Source: Candidatus Ozemibacter sibiricus
Lineage (GTDB): Bacteria > Muiribacteriota > Ozemobacteria > Ozemobacterales > Ozemobacteraceae
Length of the DNA: 34,173 nt
Direction: 5' to 3'
Assembly (NCBI GenBank): GCA_003327425.1
Contig: QOQW01000013.1
Span: forward strand, 125,351 to 159,523
Positions 1-7,198 of the stretch are shown here, piece after piece. Position 1 is the stretch's first letter. Every line of letters begins with the position of its first letter. The notes beneath the pieces are model-generated. The model was given only the letters and a program-made list of their open reading frames with translations, did not search any database and had not been told where the DNA came from. Position numbers and translations under genes: made by a program.

Positions 1-3000
1 GCGCAGCCCGGAGAGCGTGACCCGATGCTGGGTGGTCAGGCCGCCGCCGTCGACCGCACGCATGGTGTAGCGCCCGGATTCGGTACCATAATCGACCACC
101 GTGGTCGAGTCGGTGTCCGTCTTCCAGGATACCAGGGCCGAGAGCTGCGTGATGTTGGTGGTGATCAGATCGCTGATGATGGGCGGCGCCGCCGATTGGG
201 GAGTCATGAAGGTGTAGTTCTTCGACACGACTTCGAGCCCGGTGATATCCCGACAGCGGACGCGGAAATTGTACAAGGTGTAGGGGTTCAGGCCGGTCAG
301 GCTGACCGCATGGTTCTGCGTCAACTGGAAGGGATCGACGATGCTCGGCGCCTGGAAGCCATAGGCCGTGGTCGGCCCGTATTCGACGAGTGAGGTGGCA
401 GAGGCGGTGCTTTCCCAGGTAATCGAGGCGGTCGTGGCCGTCAGGTTGCTGACCGCGATGGCGCTCAGGGTGAACGGCACGGTGAACGACCGCTCCTCGG
501 AGACGCTGCGATTGCCCGCCGTGTCGGACGACCAGACGCGATAGTACCAGACCGGCGAGACGGTGCCATCGAATCCGGAAATCCGCACCACATGCGCACG
601 AGTGAGCGTCGGATCGAAGGGCGAGGTGGCGGTGTACACTCCGGGGGTCGAGCCCCATTCGACCTGCGAGGTGCTGTTCTCGTCGGTCGTCCAGGTGATG
701 ACGGCCGTCGAGAGCGTCACCTGGCCGGCCGTCACCGCCCAGATCACCGGACCCACCGTATCGGGGGTGGTGAAGGACCGCTCGACCGACAGGCCGCTGT
801 TGCGAGCCAGATCGGTGGCTCGCACGCGGTACCGATAGGCTCGCTGCGGCGTCAGGCCGGTCAACCCGACGACGAAGGTGGTGGTGGCCACGGCATTGGG
901 CAGAGTCGAGAGGGCGAAATCGCCGAAGCCGTATTCCACGGTGGCGAAGGCCGGTTCGCTGGTGGTGAAAGTGATGGAAGCAGTGGTGCCGGTCATGGTG
1001 GCCACCTGCAGATCGCAGACCGTCGGCGGCACCGAATCGACGGTGCGGAAGGGGCCGGCCGCCAGGCTGGCGACATTCCCCGCTTCATCGATGGATGAAA
1101 CCCGATAGTAGTAGTCGGTGTCCGGCTTCAACCCCGACAAGGCCACCTGGTGCCCCAGGACCATGGCGGTGTTGCGCGGCGTGATCATGCCGTAGGCTGG
1201 CGTCAGGCCATACTCCACCTGGGTGGTCGAGGGACGGTTGCTCGCCCAGACGATGGTGGCCGTATTGGCCGTGATCTGCGTGGCCGTCGCGTTGCTCAGC
1301 ACCATGGGCGTGGGGTCGGGCGCGGCCGGCGTGCGGAAGCGCAATTCCCCGCTCATGGCTTCGTTCCCCTGGGCATCGATCGACCGCACCCGGTAGGAAT
1401 ACTGGGTCGAAGGGGACAGGCCAGTCAAAGACACCATGTGGCTCTGGGTCAAGGTGGGGCTGAAGGGGCTCGACCATCCGAAGCCGGCGCTGAGGCCATA
1501 GTCGACCTGCGAACTGCCCGGCTTGGAACTCTGCCAGACGATGGTGGCCGAAGTGGCCGTCACCTGGGTAGCTGAAGCGTTCGACACCGCGATGGGCGTC
1601 ACCTCGAGCATCGTCAGCGTGGTGAAGGTGAACGCCCCGCCGACTGCTTCATTGCCGGCCGCATCTTTCGAGCGCACGCGTACGTGGTACAGGGTGCCGG
1701 GCGTCAGGTTGGTCAGGCGCATGCGATGCCCCTCGACCAGGGTCTGATCGATCTGGGTCGACCACCCATAGGCCGGGGTCAACCCCCATTCGACCTGGGA
1801 GGTCGAGGGCTCATTGGTCTGCCAGACGATGGTGGCGGCGGTCGCCACCACCTGAACGGCGGCCGGCATCGTGATGACCGGCGGGGTGACCTCGGTCGTG
1901 GTGAACTGCTCGAGATCGGACGTGGCGGTGGCGCCAGTGTCGATCCAGGCTTGCACCGTGAAGGTGTAGAGCGTGCCGCCGGTCAGGTTCGACAGGGTGA
2001 ACGAATGGTCTTTCTGCAGGCGCAGGTCAGTACGAGTGGTGGTCTGGGTCGCCGTCTGGGCCTGATAGATGATGCGAGCGGCAGCGTCTTTGTCGGTCTT
2101 GAAGGTGACGACCGCCGACTGGCTGGCGATGCGACTGACCGCGACATTGAAGATGATGGGGGTGGGCGGAGTCGCAGACGCCACGGAAAGGGTGATGAAG
2201 GCCAATGGTTGCGACACCATCGCCGCCCCGCCGGCGGCCTGCACCGAGGCGCGCATCTGGTAGCCGGTTTGCGGAGCCAGATCGGCCAGGAGCGCGGCAT
2301 GGAACCGCCCGGCCGAGCGGGCGGGAATCACCTGGCTCTTCCCGCTGCGGGCTTCGATCAGTTCGACCTGCCCAACACCCTCGGCCGCGGTACTCCAGAT
2401 CACTTCGGCTGTCGAGGCCGTGACCGCCCGGATGAAGGGCCCCAGGGCGGTGGCAGGATCGGCGGGGATCTCAGCAACGATCTCGGCGCCAGGCTCACCT
2501 GTCAGGGTAGGAGTCGTGGGAGCGGGGGGGGACGCCGGCGTCGCGCTGGCGGCTGACGAATTGGTCGGTTCGACCACCACCCGGAACCCCACCGGTCGGA
2601 TCCACCCCGAGCGGATGCGGAAGAACCCGTTCTCGCCCCAGGAAGCCGACCAGGAAGTCTGGCCGATCCAACAGCGCTGCTCGTCGTCATAGCCGACCAG
2701 CAGGAAAGCCAGCTCGCCGACGTCTGGACCGACCGTCGGCTCGTAGATCCCGCCGCGGTAGTAGAAGAAATCGGCCTTCACGGGCATGAGGCCGACCACC
2801 GGCCCTTCCAGGATGGCGGCTTTCAGAGCATCCTCGCCGAGGACGAGACTCCAGGAACGAGCGCGATGCTTGATCTGGCCTGCTTTGGTGACGGGCGGCG
2901 ACGGCACGGTCGCATAGGGGCAGGCCTCTTCGGTGACGACGCCGGTGGTGGTCAGAAAATCGAGGGCCGCGGAAGGATACCATCCGCCCGGCACCGGAGG

Positions 3001-3627
3001 ACGGCCGCCGGTGCCGTGGTACCAGAGGTCCCATTCGGACAGATCGAGACCGTTGGCCGCGGCCGCCTGATCGGTCAGCCGCAGACGCGCCTCGAAGGCC
3101 GCCAGGACCGCGAACGCGACGCCGGTTCCCCACTTGCCCTGGGCCTTGACAGCCGGCAGGAGCCGACCGCCTTCCTGTTCACGCCACGAAAAGCGAGCCG
3201 GAAGGGCGGGAAGCGGTAGTGCGGCGGCGGCCGCCTCAACCGCCACCGCCCCAACGGTCGAGGTGGCGGCTTGCCCCTGGGGCTGCTCGGCGTTCTCGAG
3301 GGTAGCAGAAGGCATCAGGGCCCCCGTCAGGACTGAGGCCGGCACCTGGGGATCGGGCAGGGCCCCGCACAGCAAGGCGGCTTCGGCCTGGGAGAAGCCC
3401 AACGTGACGGCGGTCTCGCCGGCGGTCCAGGATGAGCCGCTCGCTGTCTGCAAGGCGGCGGCGACCTGCGCGAGCGAAAGATCCCAGGCGGGGGGTTCCA
3501 TGACCTGCGGTCCGACGGGAGAGCCGCTCCCTCCGCCTCGGCCAAAACAGCCGGTCAATGTCAAAGTGGCCAGAACCAGTCCACCACAGGCGAACCAAGG
3601 GATGATCCTGCGCAGGGCGCCCTTCAT
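1..3627 (-). CDS. Lipoprotein with catalytically dead papain-like (C1A) domain and tandem FN3 repeats, C-terminus cut by window
   Basis: The frame is open from the ATG at 3627 to the window edge (1209 codons, no stop). The N-terminus is a lipoprotein signal: Lys/Arg, a hydrophobic stretch, then LTGC with Cys27 as the likely lipidated residue. Residues about 140-345 have the C1A peptidase landmarks in order: an FSW start, the QGxxGxxxAF helix, a GGxxxxAxxFL...TEExxPY segment, GPV, a GIY loop, LLVGYDD and SWGENGFFRI. The catalytic residues are all replaced: Gly169 at the Cys position, Leu306 at the His position and Thr324 at the Asn position; Gln163 is kept. From about residue 395 come nine FN3 domains of about 95 residues, the last incomplete, each with a TSA(T/S)I(V/T)W strand, an (E/D)YG or EWG turn and a YxYRVR strand. 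It is probably exported and surface- or periplasm-anchored, acting as a binding or scaffold protein; the ligand is unknown. Confidence 0.9.
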   Translation of the reverse strand, partial: MKGALRRIIPWFACGGLVLATLTLTGCFGRGGGSGSPVGPQVMEPPAWDLSLAQVAAALQTASGSSWTAGETAVTLGFSQAEAALLCGALPDPQVPASVLTGALMPSATLENAEQPQGQAATSTVGAVAVEAAAAALPLPALPARFSWREQEGGRLLPAVKAQGKWGTGVAFAVLAAFEARLRLTDQAAAANGLDLSEWDLWYHGTGGRPPVPGGWYPSAALDFLTTTGVVTEEACPYATVPSPPVTKAGQIKHRARSWSLVLGEDALKAAILEGPVVGLMPVKADFFYYRGGIYEPTVGPDVGELAFLLVGYDDEQRCWIGQTSWSASWGENGFFRIRSGWIRPVGFRVVVEPTNSSAASATPASPPAPTTPTLTGEPGAEIVAEIPADPATALGPFIRAVTASTAEVIWSTAAEGVGQVELIEARSGKSQVIPARSAGRFHAALLADLAPQTGYQMRASVQAAGGAAMVSQPLAFITLSVASATPPTPIIFNVAVSRIASQSAVVTFKTDKDAAARIIYQAQTATQTTTRTDLRLQKDHSFTLSNLTGGTLYTFTVQAWIDTGATATSDLEQFTTTEVTPPVITMPAAVQVVATAATIVWQTNEPSTSQVEWGLTPAYGWSTQIDQTLVEGHRMRLTNLTPGTLYHVRVRSKDAAGNEAVGGAFTFTTLTMLEVTPIAVSNASATQVTATSATIVWQSSKPGSSQVDYGLSAGFGWSSPFSPTLTQSHMVSLTGLSPSTQYSYRVRSIDAQGNEAMSGELRFRTPAAPDPTPMVLSNATATQITANTATIVWASNRPSTTQVEYGLTPAYGMITPRNTAMVLGHQVALSGLKPDTDYYYRVSSIDEAGNVASLAAGPFRTVDSVPPTVCDLQVATMTGTTASITFTTSEPAFATVEYGFGDFALSTLPNAVATTTFVVGLTGLTPQRAYRYRVRATDLARNSGLSVERSFTTPDTVGPVIWAVTAGQVTLSTAVITWTTDENSTSQVEWGSTPGVYTATSPFDPTLTRAHVVRISGFDGTVSPVWYYRVWSSDTAGNRSVSEERSFTVPFTLSAIAVSNLTATTASITWESTASATSLVEYGPTTAYGFQAPSIVDPFQLTQNHAVSLTGLNPYTLYNFRVRCRDITGLEVVSKNYTFMTPQSAAPPIISDLITTNITQLSALVSWKTDTDSTTVVDYGTESGRYTMRAVDGGGLTTQHRVTLSGLR

Positions 3628-3946
3628 CGGAAACCCCCCAACGAAAATCTGCTTTCCCCGACCAACCGCCGAACGGTCTGCCGCTCGCGACCAGACGGCA
3701 AACCTTCGTCGCAGCTCGGAACAAAGCGATGAAGAGAAGATAATGATGGCGATTCTTTCTTCGGCCTTTCCCCTGGTTCTCTTTAGGGGGGATCTTCCCC
3801 ATAGGCTGAGTAGTCATGTCTGAAGAAGGCAGAAACCGTGCGGAGCCCGACCCTTGGCGCGACGAGGAGGCTCCCCCCCTGCCGAGGCGGCGCTCGCACC
3901 GCTGCCAACGGTTGGTACACGGCGCCAAAAAGATCTTAAAAAATGC
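3628..3946. other. Divergent intergenic region, no gene
   Basis: This separates the minus-strand FN3 lipoprotein from the plus-strand Rrf2 gene. It is less GC-rich than its surroundings, especially at 3720-3790. A weak hairpin (CCCCT 3770-3774 with AGGGG 3785-3789) is the only structure seen. No clear -35/-10 pair for the lipoprotein gene and no recognisable riboswitch core could be picked out. Confidence 0.5.
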
Positions 3947-3978
3947 TTGCCTGTTTTGTCTTATTTTGGTATTATAAT
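3947..3978 (+). promoter_or_regulatory. Probable promoter of the Rrf2-ferredoxin-hcp operon
   Basis: A consensus -10 TATAAT lies at 3973-3978 in a locally AT-rich stretch. The best -35 candidate is TTGCCT at 3947-3952, giving a long 20-nt spacer, so the -35 assignment is uncertain and an activator may be needed. A transcript starting near 3985 would have a short leader ending in GGAG (3999-4002), eight bases before the ATG at 4011. Confidence 0.6.
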
Positions 3979-3987
3979 GCCAGAATA
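3962..3987. promoter_or_regulatory. Palindromic operator overlapping the -10 box, likely Rrf2 binding site
   Basis: The core TGGTATTATAATGCCA (3967-3982) is a dyad whose inner eight bases ATTATAAT are self-complementary and whose outer TGG/CCA arms pair. The symmetry extends to 3962-3987 with only three mismatched pairs out of thirteen. It covers the TATAAT box, so an occupied site would block RNA polymerase. AT-rich palindromes of this size are typical of Rrf2-family sites. Autoregulation by the adjacent gene product is inferred from position. Confidence 0.65.
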
Positions 3988-4010
3988 TAAAAAGCCACGG
4001 AGCGACGAAG

Positions 4011-4454
4011 ATGGCAGACCTGGTGAAATTCTCTGATGCGGCCAATCTGGCAATCCATGCGATGATCGACCTGGCACAGCACCCGGGCGAAGAGGTGCCG
4101 CTCAAAGAGATCGCCCATCGCCTGCAGGCCTCCGAGGCCCACCTGTCGAAGGTCTTGCAGCGCCTGCGCAAAGCCGGTCTCGTCACGGCGTGCCGCGGTC
4201 CGGCCGGCGGCTACCAGCTGGGGCGGCCGCCCGCAGCGATCACCTTCGCAGAGATCTACGAAACCATCGAAGGGCCCATGGAGCCGCATTTCTGTCTGTT
4301 CGGCACCCCCGTCTGCCAGAACCCCGACTGCGGGCTCGGCCACTTCGTCGGCTCGCTCAATCAGCAGTTGAAGGAGTTCCTGTCCAGGTTGACCCTGGCC
4401 GATCTGCCCCTGACCGCGGGCAAGCTGCGAAAGATGAAAATGGCGACGTCCTGA
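4011..4454 (+). CDS. Rrf2-family transcriptional regulator, probable Fe-S redox/NO sensor
   Basis: This is a 147-residue protein, the normal Rrf2 length. Residues 6-75 form the winged helix: an N-terminal DAANLAIHAMIDLA helix, the EIAHRL...SEAHLSKVLQRLRKAGLV recognition region and the GPAGGYQL wing, all close to the family pattern. Three cysteines at 95, 102 and 107 (C-x6-C-x4-C) sit in the loop that binds a [2Fe-2S] or [4Fe-4S] cluster in IscR and NsrR, so cluster sensing is expected. The ATG is preceded by GGAG at 8 nt. It is the first gene of an operon with a ferredoxin-like protein (18-nt gap) and hcp, which suggests it senses NO, hydroxylamine or redox stress and represses its own promoter through the overlapping palindrome. 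Whether it is NsrR-like in effector is inference. Confidence 0.9.
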   Translation: MADLVKFSDAANLAIHAMIDLAQHPGEEVPLKEIAHRLQASEAHLSKVLQRLRKAGLVTACRGPAGGYQLGRPPAAITFAEIYETIEGPMEPHFCLFGTPVCQNPDCGLGHFVGSLNQQLKEFLSRLTLADLPLTAGKLRKMKMATS

Positions 4455-4473
4455 CGCCCACAAGGAGGAACCC

Positions 4474-5337
4474 ATGAAACGCAAGATCATCGAGATCGAC
4501 GAAGAGAAGTGCAACGGCTGCGGCCTGTGCGTCCCCGGCTGCCAGGAAGGAGCGCTGCAGATCATCGACGGCAAGGCCCGCCTGGTCAGCGACGTCTACT
4601 GCGACGGGCTCGGCGCCTGCCTGGGCCAATGCCCGCAGGGCGCCCTGAAAGTGGTGGAGCGCGAGGCGCCCGAATTCGACGCGCAAGCGGTCGAGAACCA
4701 CCTGCGCTCGCTCGGCCGCCCCACCCCGGCCGGGCATGGCTCACCCTCCGGCGCTGTCTCCGCGCCCTCAGGGTCAGCCTCTGATCAGGGTCATGTCCAC
4801 GCGGGTCACCACCATCATCATCATCATGGTCACGGGCCGGGTGGCGGCTGCCCCGGCAGCGTGCTGCGCCGACTGACCCCCGCCCCGACCAACGCGACCA
4901 TTACGACCGCCGCGGCCGCCACCGGTGGCGAAGGGGTGGCCGACGTTCCCCCACCCTCGCAGCTCGGGCACTGGCCGGTCCAGTTGATGCTGGTGCCGCC
5001 GCACGCTCCGTTTCTACAGAATGCCGATCTCGTTCTGTGCGCCGATTGCGTGCCGTTCGCCATCCCTGACTTCCACGCCCGCTACCTGCAGGGGCGCAGT
5101 ATTCTGGTCGGCTGCCCCAAACTCGACGACGCCGCGTTCTACCAGCAGAAGCTGACGGCCATCTTCCAGCAGGCGCGACCGCGGCGCGTCACCGTCCTGC
5201 GCATGGAAGTGCCCTGCTGCGGCGGTCTGACTCAACTGGCTCAGCAGGCGCGCGCCCAGGCCGGCGTCGACGTTCCCCTCGAGGTTCATGTCATCGGCAT
5301 CCAGGGCGGCATCGTGTCGCACCAATCGGCGACCTGA
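4474..5337 (+). CDS. Ferredoxin-like 4Fe-4S protein with His-rich linker, likely electron-transfer partner of Hcp
   Basis: Residues 5-65 are a dicluster ferredoxin domain. The first cluster has a full set of ligands (Cys13, 16, 19, 23). The second motif, CDGLGACLGQCP, has Cys43, Cys49 and Cys53 but Leu46 where the fourth Cys would be, so a [3Fe-4S] or alternatively ligated cluster is possible. A flexible Ser/Gly-rich linker contains a run of about seven His (near residues 111-117), which may hold metal. The C-terminal half (about 165-287) has further cysteines in LCADC, GCPK and PCCGG. A strong AAGGAGG site precedes the ATG. Lying between the Rrf2 gene and hcp, it probably passes electrons to Hcp in the cytoplasm; that pairing rests on gene order, and the C-terminal domain's function is unknown. 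Confidence 0.85.
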   Translation: MKRKIIEIDEEKCNGCGLCVPGCQEGALQIIDGKARLVSDVYCDGLGACLGQCPQGALKVVEREAPEFDAQAVENHLRSLGRPTPAGHGSPSGAVSAPSGSASDQGHVHAGHHHHHHHGHGPGGGCPGSVLRRLTPAPTNATITTAAAATGGEGVADVPPPSQLGHWPVQLMLVPPHAPFLQNADLVLCADCVPFAIPDFHARYLQGRSILVGCPKLDDAAFYQQKLTAIFQQARPRRVTVLRMEVPCCGGLTQLAQQARAQAGVDVPLEVHVIGIQGGIVSHQSAT

Positions 5338-5370
5338 TCGACGTTCATTCCCGGTTTTCCGTCACGCGCG

Positions 5371-5398
5371 GGGGCTATTCCCCGTTGTCCTGAACAAC
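5371..5398 (+). promoter_or_regulatory. hcp leader: short hairpin plus dyad
   Basis: In the 83-nt gap before hcp, GGGG (5371-5374) can pair with CCCC (5380-5383). It is followed at once by the dyad GTTGTCCTGAACAAC (5384-5398), with 5-bp arms around a 5-nt centre. The dyad does not resemble the operator at 3962-3987. It could be a second regulator site or a structured leader; no promoter hexamers are evident here. Confidence 0.35.
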
Positions 5399-5420
5399 AC
5401 ATCATCAGGAGGATTCCATC

Positions 5421-7094
5421 ATGGGTATGTTCTGTTATCAGTGCGAGCAAACGGTCCAGTGCAAGGGGTGCACCCAGGTCGGCGTCTGCGGCAAGGACGC
5501 CCAGACCGCCAACCTGCAGGATGTCCTGCTGCATGTGACCAAGGGCATCGCGCAGTATGCCCACCGCGCTCGCCAGTTGGGCGCCAGCGATCGGAAGATC
5601 GACCGCCAGGTCATCGAGAACCTGTTCACCACGGTCACCAACGTCAACTTCGACCCCGAGCGCGTGCGCCAGTTGATCGAACGGTCGGTGCAGACCCGAG
5701 CCGACGCGAAGGCCCTGTATGAAAAAGCCGCCGCCAAAGCCGGCAAACCCATCGAGAGCCTGCACGGGCCGGCGCAGTTCACGCCGGCCGCCGTCCTGCC
5801 CGACCTCGAGAAGCAGGCCGCCGACGTGGGGATCGAGGCGCGGAAGAAGCGGTATGGCGAAGACATCGCCGGTCTGATGGAGCTGCTCACCTACGGGTTG
5901 AAAGGCACCGCCGCCTACGCCGATCACGCCATGATCCTGGGCCAGGAGGACGAGGCCGTCTATGGGTTCTTCCACAAAGCGCTCGATCTGCTGACGCACG
6001 AGCAGCAGACGGTGGATGAGCTGTTCGCCGCCGCCATGGAATGCGGCCAGATCAACCTCAAGGCGATGGAACTGCTCGACGCCGGCAACACCAAGACCTA
6101 CGGCCACCCCGAGCCGACGAAGATCCGCATCAGCGCAAAGAAGGGCAAGGCCATCCTGGTCTCGGGGCATGACCTGAAAGACCTGCACGAGCTGTTGAAG
6201 CAGACCGAAGGCACCGGCATCAACGTCTACACGCACGGCGAGATGCTACCCTGCAATGCCTATCCCGAACTCAAGAAATTCAAGCATCTGGTGGGCAACT
6301 ACGGCGGCGCCTGGCAGGACCAGGCCAGGGAATTCGAGGCCTTCCCCGGCGCCATCCTGATGACCACCAACTGCATCCAGCGGCCGCGCGATTCCTACAA
6401 GGGCCGGATCTTCACCAGCGGGCTGGTGGCCTGGCCCGGCGTCACCCACATCGCCGACCGCAACTTCGCGCCGGTCATCGCGGCGGCCCAGGCCGCCCCG
6501 GGCTTCCCGGCCGACGAGCCCGAGAAGTTCATCATGGGCGGGTTCGCCCGGAATACCGTGATGAGCGTGGCCGGGCAGGTCATCGAGGCGGTGAAGAAGG
6601 GCGCCATCAAGCACTTCTTCCTGATCGGCGGCTGCGACGGGGCCAAGCCCGGACGCAACTACTACACCGATTTCGCCCAGGCCGTGCCCAAGGACTGCGT
6701 CATCCTGACCCTGGCCTGCGGCAAGTTCCGCTTCAACAAGCTGGAATTCGGCGACATCGGCGGCATTCCGCGCCTGCTCGACGTCGGCCAGTGCAATGAC
6801 GCCTATTCGGCGGTGCAGGTCGCGGTGGCGCTGGCCAAGGCCTTCAACACCGATGTCAACAGCCTGCCCCTGTCGATGGTGCTGTCATGGTACGAGCAGA
6901 AGGCGGTCTGCATCCTGCTCACCCTGCTCTCGCTCGGCATCAAGAACATCCGGCTGGGGCCCTCGCTGCCGGCCTTCCTCACCCCGAACGTGCTGAAGGT
7001 GCTGGTCGAGAAGTTCGCCATCAAACCGATCACCACCGTCAAAGACGATCTCAAGGCGATCCTGCCCACCCACCCCGCCGTCGCCGCGCTGTAA
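5421..7094 (+). CDS. hcp: Hydroxylamine reductase / hybrid-cluster protein Hcp
   Basis: The 557-residue product is full length for the family. The N-terminus has the cubane cluster motif C-x2-C-x8-C-x5-C (Cys5, 8, 17, 23) typical of anaerobe-type Hcp. The hybrid-cluster ligands are all visible in order: His in SGHDLKDLHELL, Glu in YTHGEMLP, Cys in TTNCIQRP, the persulfide-bearing Cys in GGCDGAKPGR, Cys in LACGKFRF, Cys in DVGQCNDAY, and the Glu/Lys pair in WYEQKAV. The enzyme reduces hydroxylamine to ammonia in vitro and acts as an NO reductase or S-nitrosylase in the cells where it has been studied. The start is fixed by AGGAGG eight bases upstream. It is the last gene of the Rrf2-ferredoxin-hcp operon and is followed by a strong hairpin. 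Confidence 0.97.
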   Translation: MGMFCYQCEQTVQCKGCTQVGVCGKDAQTANLQDVLLHVTKGIAQYAHRARQLGASDRKIDRQVIENLFTTVTNVNFDPERVRQLIERSVQTRADAKALYEKAAAKAGKPIESLHGPAQFTPAAVLPDLEKQAADVGIEARKKRYGEDIAGLMELLTYGLKGTAAYADHAMILGQEDEAVYGFFHKALDLLTHEQQTVDELFAAAMECGQINLKAMELLDAGNTKTYGHPEPTKIRISAKKGKAILVSGHDLKDLHELLKQTEGTGINVYTHGEMLPCNAYPELKKFKHLVGNYGGAWQDQAREFEAFPGAILMTTNCIQRPRDSYKGRIFTSGLVAWPGVTHIADRNFAPVIAAAQAAPGFPADEPEKFIMGGFARNTVMSVAGQVIEAVKKGAIKHFFLIGGCDGAKPGRNYYTDFAQAVPKDCVILTLACGKFRFNKLEFGDIGGIPRLLDVGQCNDAYSAVQVAVALAKAFNTDVNSLPLSMVLSWYEQKAVCILLTLLSLGIKNIRLGPSLPAFLTPNVLKVLVEKFAIKPITTVKDDLKAILPTHPAVAAL

Positions 7095-7114
7095 GGATCG
7101 TCCCCTCCCCCTCA

Positions 7115-7141
7115 CCGGCCGGGGCTTGACGCCCCGGCCGG
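7115..7141 (+). terminator. Terminator hairpin after hcp
   Basis: A perfect 11-bp GC stem, CCGGCCGGGGC (7115-7125) and GCCCCGGCCGG (7131-7141), encloses a 5-nt loop 21 nt after the hcp stop. Only a short TTT follows, so release may not be purely intrinsic. It lies between convergent genes and could also act on minus-strand transcripts. Confidence 0.7.
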
Positions 7142-7198
7142 ATCCTTTGGCATGGCATGCTTCGAGGGTCATCGGCGAGAAGCGAGGGAGCGGGCGGC

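Noticed and set aside
1-2700. Plus-strand frames opposite the FN3 repeats
   Set aside because: The minus strand carries a single uninterrupted frame with repeated FN3 signatures; plus-strand frames are fragmentary.
3660-3760. Possible c-di-GMP (GEMM) riboswitch because of GGCAAACC in the leader region
   Set aside because: The surrounding stems and the second conserved block of the GEMM core are missing.
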